From: an uncultured Collinsella sp.
GTDB taxonomy: Bacteria > Actinomycetota > Coriobacteriia > Coriobacteriales > Coriobacteriaceae
Direction of reading: 5' to 3'
DNA length: 12,114 bases
NCBI GenBank assembly: GCA_900764415.1
Contig: CAAFOA010000475.1
Span: 1-12,114 of the forward strand
Shown in pieces: positions 1-5,978 of this stretch; positions within the stretch are counted from its first letter, which is position 1; each line of letters begins with the position of its first letter. Under the pieces are notes generated by a model. That model saw only the letters and a list, made by a program, of their open reading frames with translations, searched no databases and was not told where the DNA came from. A program made the translations under genes and the position numbers.

Positions 1-79
1 AAGAGACAGGTACTGTCCCAACAATAGAGCTCTGTCGCAGCGGCTCAAGCAGCCGCCCCTCAACAAGCTCTAGCGTCGA
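1..79. other. Left edge downstream of folB, no gene resolved
   Basis: No complete reading frame can be supported here. On the minus strand one frame stays open from a TTG near position 66 to the edge, so a further folate gene could begin here, but the start is weak and no family is recognisable in the roughly 20 codons visible. A hairpin (GCGGCT at 40-45, AGCCGC at 51-56) has no T-run after it, so I do not call it a terminator. A short dyad GACAG/CTGTC lies at 5-17. Confidence 0.3.
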
Positions 80-565
80 CTAGCGCACGCGCTCGATCTC
101 GACGCCGCAGCTTGCCAGGGGAAGACCGACGGGAGCCCAAGGCTTATCGAGCTTAACACGCACGCCAAGCAGCAAGGGGTAACGACGCAGCAGCATCTGG
201 GCCACACCCTCGGCTGCCGCCTCGATGAGTTTAAACGTATGCTCGCGCAGATAGCCATCGACATCGTGGCACACTGAGCCGTAGTCAATCGAGGCGTCCA
301 GGTTATCGTGCTCCCCCGCTGCACGCAGGTCGGCATAGAGCACCAAGGACACGATGAACTTCTGGCCCAGCGCATTCTCTTCGGGATACACGCCGTGGTT
401 GGCAAAGACCTCGAGACCGTCGATAGTAATGCGGTCAGCATGGCGCAGATCGTCATAGCTCACGTGGGGAACCGCCGTTGCGGTGGATATTTCGCCCCTT
501 CCACGGCGGGCGAGCTCGGCGCCTTCAGTCTTGGTTGCATTCTCGGGCAGTTTCTTGTTGCTCAT
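80..565 (-). CDS. folB: Dihydroneopterin aldolase (FolB)
   Basis: FolB converts 7,8-dihydroneopterin to 6-hydroxymethyl-7,8-dihydropterin and glycolaldehyde in cytosolic folate synthesis. The 161-residue product has a variable N-terminus of about 43 residues, then the typical core: ITIDGLEVFANHGVYPEE (the glutamate after YP is the usual pterin-binding region), YGSVCHDV in the middle, and VKLDKPWAPVG near the C-terminus, which holds the conserved lysine. The family is usually about 120 residues, so the N-terminal extension is unusual. The ATG at 563-565 is nevertheless supported by an AAGGAG ribosome site about 10 bases upstream. It lies 43 bp after the HD gene on the same strand, in what looks like one operon with folE. 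Family assignment is secure; the start is likely. Confidence 0.93.
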   Translation of the reverse strand: MSNKKLPENATKTEGAELARRGRGEISTATAVPHVSYDDLRHADRITIDGLEVFANHGVYPEENALGQKFIVSLVLYADLRAAGEHDNLDASIDYGSVCHDVDGYLREHTFKLIEAAAEGVAQMLLRRYPLLLGVRVKLDKPWAPVGLPLASCGVEIERVR

Positions 566-608
566 CGCGATCGTCTCCTTCGTTTAGAACCCCGACCGCG
601 TAAACTAA

Positions 609-1190
609 CTACACGCGAATCGACAGGTTCTTTTTATCATCGCTCCAGTTGCAAGCATTGCGCGCGGGGCATGCAAAGCAGGCGCGCGACGCTTTGTCGG
701 CTGCATAGAGCAGGCGCTCGAGCGGTTGGCTGTTCACGCGCAGCTTTCGATGGCCCAGAATGGCCGTCTTAATGGCTGCGGCATCGGCCGGCTCAAACGC
801 TACGTCATCGGGCATACCGCCGAGAATCGCATCAGCGACGCGTTCGCTTGCAACATCATGGGATATACCCGATTCATACTGTTCATCTTTGCCGATATCG
901 TGAAGAAGTGCCGTGGCGTAGATGACCTCGCGGTCAAATTCGAGCTGTTCCTCGAGATTCTTGATCCACATAATGCGAGCGACATCCAGCAGGTGGTCAA
1001 TACCGTGGCGGCAGAAGATGCGCCCCGATTCCAACTGTGCAATGTTGCCCAGGTGCCGCCGGAACAGACCGTTGGCACAGATGCAATCAATGCGAGGCAT
1101 GGCACCAAAAGGCGCCAGGCCCGAAGCCATAAAACCGCGACGCGGCGTTCCCTCGTCAGTATTCGATGTAAAGTCGTTGACGACTCTCAT
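609..1190 (-). CDS. HD-domain protein of the folate operon, with C-terminal Cys cluster
   Basis: A 193-residue HD-superfamily protein (metal-dependent phosphohydrolase fold). Likely metal ligands are His62 (CRHGIDHLLDV), His97-Asp98 (LLHDIGKD) and Asp165 (YAADKAS); GHRK around residue 147 is also typical. A short cysteine cluster follows (Cys171, Cys174, Cys180, in ACFACPARNACNWSDDKKN), suggesting a further metal site. The gene starts 2 bp after the folE stop and precedes folB. As I recall, similar small HD proteins accompany fol genes in Clostridia. Its reaction is not shown by the sequence. Removal of phosphate from dihydroneopterin triphosphate, the step between FolE and FolB, is an inference from position. 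The first 30 residues look unconserved and have a weak ribosome site, so Met31 (MPRIDCICANG, codon 1098-1100) is an alternative start. Confidence 0.85.
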   Translation of the reverse strand: MRVVNDFTSNTDEGTPRRGFMASGLAPFGAMPRIDCICANGLFRRHLGNIAQLESGRIFCRHGIDHLLDVARIMWIKNLEEQLEFDREVIYATALLHDIGKDEQYESGISHDVASERVADAILGGMPDDVAFEPADAAAIKTAILGHRKLRVNSQPLERLLYAADKASRACFACPARNACNWSDDKKNLSIRV

Positions 1191-1192
1191 AG

Positions 1193-1750
1193 TTAGCGTC
1201 CCAGCATCCTAAAGAATCGCTCCTCGAGCGCCGGATCGGCCTCAAAGACGCCGCGACGAGCGAGCGTCACGGTCTTGGTGCCAGGCTTTTGCACGCCGCG
1301 CATGGTCATGCACATATGCTCAGCTTCCATGAGCACAATCGCTCCCTGGGGAGCGAGATACTCCATGAGGGCATCGGCAACTTGTGCGCACAACTGCTCC
1401 TGCAGCTGCAGACGACGGGCGTAGACCTCTACCGTGCGGGCAAGCTTAGAAAGCCCGGCCACCCGACCGTTAGGGATATAACCAATGGCAGCCTTGCCGT
1501 AAAACGGCAGCAGATGATGTTCGCAAAGCGAGTAGAACGTGATGTCGCGCTCGATAACCAAATCGTTCGAAGCGACGGCAAAGGTTTTGGACAGGTGCTC
1601 CTCGGCACTCTGGTCCATACCGCCGGCGATCTCACCATACATACGGGCAACGCGCGCCGGGGTCTCCAGCAGGCCCTCACGAGTTGGGTCCTCGCCTATG
1701 CCCTCAAGCAACAGCTTAATGGCGGCCTCGACTTTTTCCTGATCGACCAT
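1193..1750 (-). CDS. folE: GTP cyclohydrolase I (FolE)
   Basis: FolE converts GTP to 7,8-dihydroneopterin triphosphate plus formate, the committed step of folate synthesis. The 185-residue product is a normal length for the family. It shows the N-terminal helix [20 protein letters not shown], the zinc and active-site motif [14 protein letters not shown] (Cys76, His79), [20 protein letters not shown], and the second zinc cysteine in [14 protein letters not shown] (Cys147). The frame extends 21 codons further upstream to a GTG at 1811-1813, but that stretch is not like FolE. The ATG at 1748-1750 has GTGAGG five bases before it, so I use that start. It follows nrdG after 66 bp and precedes the HD gene by 2 bp, which points to one transcript. 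Confidence 0.96.
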   Translation of the reverse strand: MVDQEKVEAAIKLLLEGIGEDPTREGLLETPARVARMYGEIAGGMDQSAEEHLSKTFAVASNDLVIERDITFYSLCEHHLLPFYGKAAIGYIPNGRVAGLSKLARTVEVYARRLQLQEQLCAQVADALMEYLAPQGAIVLMEAEHMCMTMRGVQKPGTKTVTLARRGVFEADPALEERFFRMLGR

Positions 1751-1816
1751 CTGGGCCTCACTTTTCCGATTTTGCGTTCGCGCTATGGTACCACGCCCTC
1801 CGGCATCGGCCACAAG

Positions 1817-2398
1817 CTACATAGTATGGGTCGAATAGACCGGATCGTCCCGCCAAAGCTCCACGGCGTCGCAAAGCGCAACGCCCTCGCGCTCAGCACG
1901 GGCGCGCGTAGCGTTCATATCGATCACACGCTGATTGCTCGAGCCCCTAAAGCGCAACGAGATATCGTACAGATCCTGAACGAACGGGCCGTCCACCAAC
2001 ATGTCGAGGCAGGCTAGGATACGGTCCGTCACCTCGGTATGATGACGGCCGCCCGGCATAAGCTCCTCGAGCACGTCGCCGGTAAAACACCAAATGGTCT
2101 TGCCTGACCCCGCAGGATGGGCCGCACGCACGCGTTCGATAAAGTCAACAAGCCCTGCCTGATTCTCGGGCTCCATGGGCTCGCCACCCAGAATCGTCAG
2201 GCCATCGATAAAGGGATAGTCGAGACTCTCGATAATCTTATCCTCGACGGCGCGATCGAAAGGCTCGCCCGCAGCAAAGTCCCACGCGACAGAGTTAAAG
2301 CAGTTCTTGCACCCACGACGGCACCCACTCACAAACAGAGAAGTACGAACGCCTTCTCCATCAGCAATGTCGAAATACTTAATGTTCGCGTAGTTCAT
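1817..2398 (-). CDS. nrdG: Anaerobic ribonucleotide reductase activating protein (NrdG)
   Basis: A radical SAM enzyme that uses S-adenosylmethionine and a [4Fe-4S] cluster to place the glycyl radical on NrdD. The 193-residue product begins MNYANIKYFDIADGEGVRTS and carries the CX3CX2C cluster motif at Cys26, Cys30 and Cys33 (SGCRRGCKNCFN), followed by GLTILGGEPMEPEN, typical of NrdG. Near the C-terminus is LRFRGSSNQRVID, also typical. The frame is open for 52 more codons upstream, but that part runs through an inverted repeat and resembles nothing. The ATG at 2396-2398 has a strong AGGAG site eight bases upstream. Its partner nrdD lies upstream, separated by 426 bp holding two foldback elements; folE follows. 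Confidence 0.95.
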   Translation of the reverse strand: MNYANIKYFDIADGEGVRTSLFVSGCRRGCKNCFNSVAWDFAAGEPFDRAVEDKIIESLDYPFIDGLTILGGEPMEPENQAGLVDFIERVRAAHPAGSGKTIWCFTGDVLEELMPGGRHHTEVTDRILACLDMLVDGPFVQDLYDISLRFRGSSNQRVIDMNATRARAEREGVALCDAVELWRDDPVYSTHTM

Positions 2399-2413
2399 AG
2401 GTAACTCTCCTGG

Positions 2414-2497
2414 GAGGCCAGGACATATCATCCCGTCCTCAAACATTCTCGGCCTGCGGCCTGCGAAACTGCGGGCGGGACGATATGTCCCGGCCTC
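2414..2497. repeat. Foldback element A, abutting the nrdG ribosome site
   Basis: Two 25-bp inverted arms (2414-2438 and 2473-2497) match at 22 of 25 positions around a 34-bp loop. The right arm contains its own perfect dyad, CGGGAC-N5-GTCCCG at 2476-2492; the left arm has a near copy at 2419-2435. The loop begins GTCCTCAAACAT (2435-2446), contains a small hairpin GGCC-TGC-GGCC (2451-2461) and ends CCTGCGAAA (2460-2468). The arm ends only two bases before the nrdG AGGAG site (2407-2411), so in nrdG mRNA the stem would sit beside the ribosome site; two of the three arm differences become G-U pairs in that RNA. A paired repressor operator is an alternative reading. Confidence 0.7.
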
Positions 2498-2675
2498 ATG
2501 CAAAGGGTAACTCAATGAACAAAGCGAACATCGAGTATAGGGTTCGAGGTCCAATAATAACTTTGTTGCAGCTCAACCGCCATCGCAAGTAAATCGCAGC
2601 TGCAGCTCAAATTATTTCCGCTAAGAACTTCGAGGAGTGAGCAGACCGTATGCTGCATCTCAGCTACGTCAACTT
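2498..2675. other. Spacer between foldback elements A and B
   Basis: No coding frame is convincing. A TATACT lies on the minus strand near 2535, but no good -35 box stands 16-18 bp upstream, so an nrdG promoter is only a weak possibility. A 10-bp direct repeat TGCAGCTCAA occurs at 2567-2576 and 2601-2610. Confidence 0.3.
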
Positions 2676-2813
2676 GGCTGCCCCGTAGCGAGGCCCCGGA
2701 CCTTTACTCGATATGAGTTCCGCACGAACAGGAGGCGCCAGTGGCGCCTCCGTCGTGAGCCAGGACTGTCCGAAATAGCGAGTAAAGGTCCGGGGCCTCG
2801 CTACGGGGCAGCC
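2676..2813. repeat. Foldback element B, 35-bp perfect inverted arms
   Basis: Arms at 2676-2710 and 2779-2813 are perfect reverse complements over 35 bp, starting GGCTGCCCCGTAGCGAGG. The 68-bp interior has a central hairpin, GGAGGCGCCA at 2731-2740 against TGGCGCCTCC at 2742-2751, extended across a bulge by CACGA/TCGTG. On the minus strand the interior holds GTCCTGGCTCA and later TGCGGAA (plus-strand 2718-2724), the same boxes seen in elements A and C. The element starts 11 bp after the nrdD stop. There is no T-run on either side, so it does not look like a classical terminator; an RNA-processing or stability structure between nrdD and nrdG, or a small mobile element, are possible roles. Confidence 0.85.
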
Positions 2814-2824
2814 TGGGATAGTTA

Positions 2825-5047
2825 TTAGAGATGCAGCACGCGGTCGCGGATCTCCTCGGTTCGGCCCTGGTTCCAGAATTGAGTACCGATGTAGCCGCAC
2901 GTACGACGGGCGACGTTCATCTTCTCCTGATCGCGGTTGCCGCAGTTGGGGCACTCCCATACCAGCTTGCCATCGTCCTCGACAATCTTGATCTCACCGT
3001 CGTAGCCGCACACCTGGCAGTAGTCGCTCTTGGTGTTGAGCTCGGCGTACATGATGTTGTCGTAGATGTACTGCATCACGCGAATGACAGCCTTGAGGTT
3101 GTCCTGCATGTTGGGAACCTCGACGTAGGAGATGGCACCGCCCGGTGAAAGCTGCTGGAACATACCCTCGAACTTGAGCTTGTCGAATGCGTCGATCTCC
3201 TCGGACACATGGACGTGATAGCTGTTGGTAATGTAGCCCTTGTCCGTCACGCCCGGGATAATGCCAAAACGGCGCTGCAGGCACTTGGCAAACTTGTAGG
3301 TCGTCGACTCAAGCGGGGTGCCGTACAGCGAGAAGTCGATATCGCTTTCGGCCTTCCACTCGGCGCACTTGTCGTTCATGTGCTGCATGACGGCCATGGC
3401 AAACGGCGTGCCCTCCTTCTCGGTGTGGCTGTGACCCGTCATGTACTTAACGCACTCATACAGGCCGGCATAGCCCAGGCTGATCGTAGAGTATCCGCCC
3501 ACGAGCAGCTTGTCGATCGTCTCGCCCTTCTTCAGACGCGCCAGGGCGCCGTATTGCCAAAGAATCGGCGCGGCGTCAGAAAGTGTACCCATCAGGCGCT
3601 CATGACGGCACAGCAGGGCACGGTGGCACAGCTCAAGGCGCTCATCGAAGATCTTCCAGAACTTGTCCATATCCTGGTGCGAGCTCAGTGCGACATCAGG
3701 CAGGTTGATGGTTACAACGCCCTGGTTAAAGCGACCATAGTACTTGGGCTTGTTCGGGTCGTAGTTCAGCGCGTTGGCAACGTTGTTAAAACCGTTGCCC
3801 GAACGGTCGGGCGTCAGGAAACTGCGGCAACCCATGCAGGTGTAGCAATCGCCGTTGCCGGCGGTCTCGCCCTTAGACAGCTTGAGCTCGCGCATCTTCT
3901 TCTCGGAGATGTAATCGGGCACCATGCGCTTGGCGGTGCACTTGGCAGCCAGCTGGGTCAGGTAGAAGTACGGGGAATCCTCGTGAACGTTATCGTCCTC
4001 GAGTACATAGATAAGCTTGGGGAATGCCGGGGTGATCCACACGCCAGCCTCGTTCTTAACGCCCTCATAGCGCTGACGAAGCGTCTCCTCCACAATCATG
4101 GCAAGGTCGTGCTTCTCCTGGGGCGTACGGGCCTCATTGAGATACATAAAGACCGTCACGAACGGCGCCTGGCCATTCGTGGTCATAAGGGTCACGACCT
4201 GATACTGAATCGTCTGGACGCCGCGACGGATCTCGTCACGCAGACGATCCTCAACGACCTCACGGACCTTCTCGGCAGACGCAGAGACGCCAAGCTCCTC
4301 GAGCTCGCGGGCAACCTCGCCGCGAATCTTCTGACGGCTCACCTCGACAAACGGAGCCAGGTGGGTCAGCGAAATCGACTGACCGCCATACTGGGAAGAG
4401 GCGACCTGCGCGATGATCTGCGTCGCGATATTGCAAGCAGTCGAAAAGCTGTGCGGCTTCTCGATCAGCGTGCCCGAGATAACGGTGCCATTCTGGAGCA
4501 TATCCTCCAGGTTCACCAGGTCACAGTTATGCATGTGCTGGGCGAAGTAGTCCGAATCGTGGAAGTGAATCAGGCCCTCGTTGTGGGCATCCACGATCTC
4601 CTGGGGCAGCAGCACGCGCTGCGTCAGGTCCTTGGAAATCTCGCCGGCCATGTAGTCGCGCTGAACGGAGTTGACAGTCGGGTTCTTGTTGGAGTTCTCC
4701 TGCTTGACCTCTTCGTTATTGCACTCAATCAGCGACAGAATCTTGTCATCGGTCGTGTTCTTTTGGCGCTTCAGGCTCTGAACATAGCGGTAGATGATGT
4801 AGTGGCGAGCGACCTCGTAGCAGTCGAGACGCATAATCTCGTCCTCGACCAGATCCTGGATCTCCTCGACCGATACGGTGTGGCCGGCCTTCTCACATGC
4901 CTCGGCGACGTTTTGTGCCGCATAGATCACCTGGCGGTCGGTAAGGCGAGAGCCTTCCTCGACCTCCAAGTTTGCGGCGCGGATCGCATTGACGATCTTA
5001 TCGATGTCAAAGGTAACCTCGGTGCCGCTGCGCTTGATGATCTTCAT
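2825..5047 (-). CDS. nrdD: Anaerobic (class III) ribonucleoside-triphosphate reductase (NrdD)
   Basis: This oxygen-sensitive glycyl-radical enzyme reduces ribonucleoside triphosphates to dNTPs and is activated by NrdG. The 740-residue product begins with an ATP-cone (about 3-95, MKIIKRSGTEVTFDIDKI), the allosteric nucleotide-binding domain. The catalytic barrel includes HNCDLVNLEDMLQNG and GDCYTCMGCRSFLTP, cysteine-bearing segments typical of the active site. A zinc site follows, Cys677/Cys680 and Cys699/Cys702 (CQVC, CPNC), and the C-terminal RRTCGYIGTQFWNQGR carries the glycyl-radical Gly718. All key residues are present. The frame extends 10 codons upstream, but MKIIKR at 5045-5047 matches family starts and has AGAGG seven bases upstream. 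The promoter bears NrdR-type boxes. Confidence 0.97.
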   Translation of the reverse strand: MKIIKRSGTEVTFDIDKIVNAIRAANLEVEEGSRLTDRQVIYAAQNVAEACEKAGHTVSVEEIQDLVEDEIMRLDCYEVARHYIIYRYVQSLKRQKNTTDDKILSLIECNNEEVKQENSNKNPTVNSVQRDYMAGEISKDLTQRVLLPQEIVDAHNEGLIHFHDSDYFAQHMHNCDLVNLEDMLQNGTVISGTLIEKPHSFSTACNIATQIIAQVASSQYGGQSISLTHLAPFVEVSRQKIRGEVARELEELGVSASAEKVREVVEDRLRDEIRRGVQTIQYQVVTLMTTNGQAPFVTVFMYLNEARTPQEKHDLAMIVEETLRQRYEGVKNEAGVWITPAFPKLIYVLEDDNVHEDSPYFYLTQLAAKCTAKRMVPDYISEKKMRELKLSKGETAGNGDCYTCMGCRSFLTPDRSGNGFNNVANALNYDPNKPKYYGRFNQGVVTINLPDVALSSHQDMDKFWKIFDERLELCHRALLCRHERLMGTLSDAAPILWQYGALARLKKGETIDKLLVGGYSTISLGYAGLYECVKYMTGHSHTEKEGTPFAMAVMQHMNDKCAEWKAESDIDFSLYGTPLESTTYKFAKCLQRRFGIIPGVTDKGYITNSYHVHVSEEIDAFDKLKFEGMFQQLSPGGAISYVEVPNMQDNLKAVIRVMQYIYDNIMYAELNTKSDYCQVCGYDGEIKIVEDDGKLVWECPNCGNRDQEKMNVARRTCGYIGTQFWNQGRTEEIRDRVLHL

Positions 5048-5269
5048 CCTCTTGCCTCTTTCGCATCGTAGCCTCATTGCGCTTCAGAGCCAAACGATGC
5101 CCGGCAGGGCTTACCCTGTCTTGCGGCGCCGTCGCGCAATCTGTGTTTTCGATAACCATAGGCCCTCATGCGGACAATCCTCGCAGCCAATCAAGGGGCT
5201 CAAAGATCCATCCAAATAATGGGGCGAATAAGGTTCTCGTTCTCTGTCCGCCATCTATCATACGACAAA
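5048..5269 (-). other. nrdD 5' leader with hairpins
   Basis: If the promoter at 5276-5305 is used, nrdD mRNA has a leader of about 220 nt. It contains a dyad GCATCGT/ACGATGC (plus-strand 5063-5069 and 5094-5100) just upstream of the ribosome site, and a hairpin CAGGG-CTTA-CCCTG at 5105-5118. I do not recognise a known riboswitch class, and no short upstream frame is convincing. Confidence 0.35.
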
Positions 5270-5273
5270 GAGG

Positions 5274-5321
5274 CATCTATATCCTGTATTCTTTTTTTAG
5301 GTCAAACACAACATATAGTGT
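5274..5321 (-). promoter_or_regulatory. nrdD promoter overlapped by two NrdR-type boxes
   Basis: On the minus strand TTGACC (5300-5305) and TATAGA (5276-5281) are separated by 18 bp and form a sigma-70-like promoter. ACACAACATATAGTGT (5306-5321) closely fits the NrdR consensus and abuts the -35 box. A weaker 16-mer, CATCTATATCCTGTAT (5274-5289), covers the -10 box. The two boxes start exactly 32 bp apart, about three helical turns, the spacing usual for NrdR pairs. Binding there would block polymerase, so dNTP-responsive repression by NrdR is likely. A perfect TATAAT at 5359-5364 on the minus strand could be a second -10 upstream, but it lacks a good -35. Confidence 0.72.
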
Positions 5322-5339
5322 TTCAGCAGGTCAAAGCAA

Positions 5340-5636
5340 TTGGTCAATTTGCAGACGCATTATAAATGAAGGCCTCTTGGCAGACTGCTAAAACGTTATC
5401 AACCCAACTACCTGCACAGCAGTTTTGAAACCCCCTCAACCGTGCCGCCGCCAAATAGCACCAAAACCAAGCTGCTCGCGCCAAAAGAATCCAAAAGATT
5501 GTCCTTGACCAACATGTTGCGGTCATGATGGGCCAGGACACATGCAATCTGCCGGCACCCCTACGGGATACAAAGACCATCGCGTACGGACCTTGGATCA
5601 ATATTTGATGACTTATTTGGCGGCGCGCTTGGTGGC
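5340..5636. other. Stretch without a recognised gene between nrdD promoter and tRNA terminator
   Basis: No gene family is recognisable. A minus-strand frame of 112 codons (5344-5682) runs into the tRNA terminator and is rich in Cys and Trp, so I reject it. A different minus-strand frame has 36 codons beginning MLVKDNLLDSFGASSLVLVL at about 5514 and ending at 5407, with open frame but no start signal above it back to a stop near 5560. It reads more like protein than its surroundings, but has no clear ribosome site. It could be a gene remnant or part of an intergenic repeat. Confidence 0.25.
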
Positions 5637-5674
5637 AAAAAACAAAACAGCCCAGAGGACATAGCCTCTGAGCT
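5637..5674 (-). terminator. Intrinsic terminator of the tRNA-Gly/tRNA-Val unit
   Basis: On the minus strand AGCTCAGAGG pairs with CCTCTGGGCT (10 bp including one U-G pair) around a 6-base loop, followed by GTTTTGTTTTTT. It lies 9 bp after the CCA end of tRNA-Val. Confidence 0.9.
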
Positions 5675-5683
5675 GCGAACATT

Positions 5684-5758
5684 TGGTGGGCGTTAGAAGA
5701 TTTGAACTTCTGACCTCTTCCGTGTCAGGGAAGCGCTCTCCCCCTGAGCTAAACGCCC
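5684..5758 (-). tRNA. tRNA-Val (GAC)
   Basis: A 75-nt tRNA with encoded CCA (5684-5686). The acceptor arms GGGCGTT and AACGCCC pair; the D-arm is GCTCAGGGGGAGAGC, the anticodon stem CTTCC/GGAAG presents GAC (5724-5726), and the T-arm holds GTTCAAATC. It begins three bases after the upstream tRNA-Gly, so both are processed from one transcript. Confidence 0.96.
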
Positions 5759-5761
5759 AAA

Positions 5762-5837
5762 TGGAGCGGACAACGGGGCTCGAACCCGCGACCCCAACCT
5801 TGGCAAGGTTGTGCTCTACCAACTGAGCCATGTCCGC
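5762..5837 (-). tRNA. tRNA-Gly (GCC), copy 1
   Basis: A 76-nt tRNA with encoded CCA. Acceptor GCGGACA pairs with TGTCCGC; the anticodon stem CAACC/GGTTG presents GCC (5802-5804), and the T-loop is GTTCGAG. By eye its sequence is identical to the copies at 8050-8125 and 8276-8351. It is first in a two-tRNA unit. Confidence 0.96.
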
Positions 5838-5849
5838 TTACGAGGATTA

Positions 5850-5897
5850 ATCTTACGTGATGCCCGTATCCTATGCAAGAACTTTTTTTGAAAAGTT
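5850..5897 (-). promoter_or_regulatory. Promoter of tRNA-Gly/tRNA-Val with A/T palindrome upstream
   Basis: On the minus strand TTGCAT (5873-5878), a 17-bp spacer and TAAGAT (5850-5855) sit 12 bp before the tRNA-Gly 5' end. One base upstream of the -35 box is an 18-bp A/T palindrome, AACTTTTCAAAAAAAGTT (5880-5897). The same arrangement occurs at the other two tRNA promoters in the window, which suggests an UP-element or a protein site. Confidence 0.8.
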
Positions 5898-5978
5898 TTG
5901 CGACGCCCTCGCGAACCTCGCGAAGACATCAGCCACCACGGAAGGCGCAGGCAAACGCAAACTCGCCGCAAGAGGCCC

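Noticed and set aside
2676..2813. Invertible promoter switch between the 35-bp arms
   Set aside because: The 68-bp interior is itself nearly palindromic, so inversion would change little, it holds no clear promoter, and no invertase gene is in the window.
3209..5071. Plus-strand frame of 620 codons opposite nrdD
   Set aside because: It is the reverse-strand shadow of nrdD, rich in Val/Leu/Asp/His as expected for such shadows in high-GC DNA, with no recognisable domain.
5048..5269. Cobalamin or other known riboswitch in the nrdD leader
   Set aside because: I could not find the conserved core of any riboswitch I know; only simple hairpins are visible.
5344..5682. Minus-strand 112-codon frame
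   Set aside because: It starts inside the tRNA terminator, is rich in Cys and Trp, lacks a ribosome site and resembles no family.
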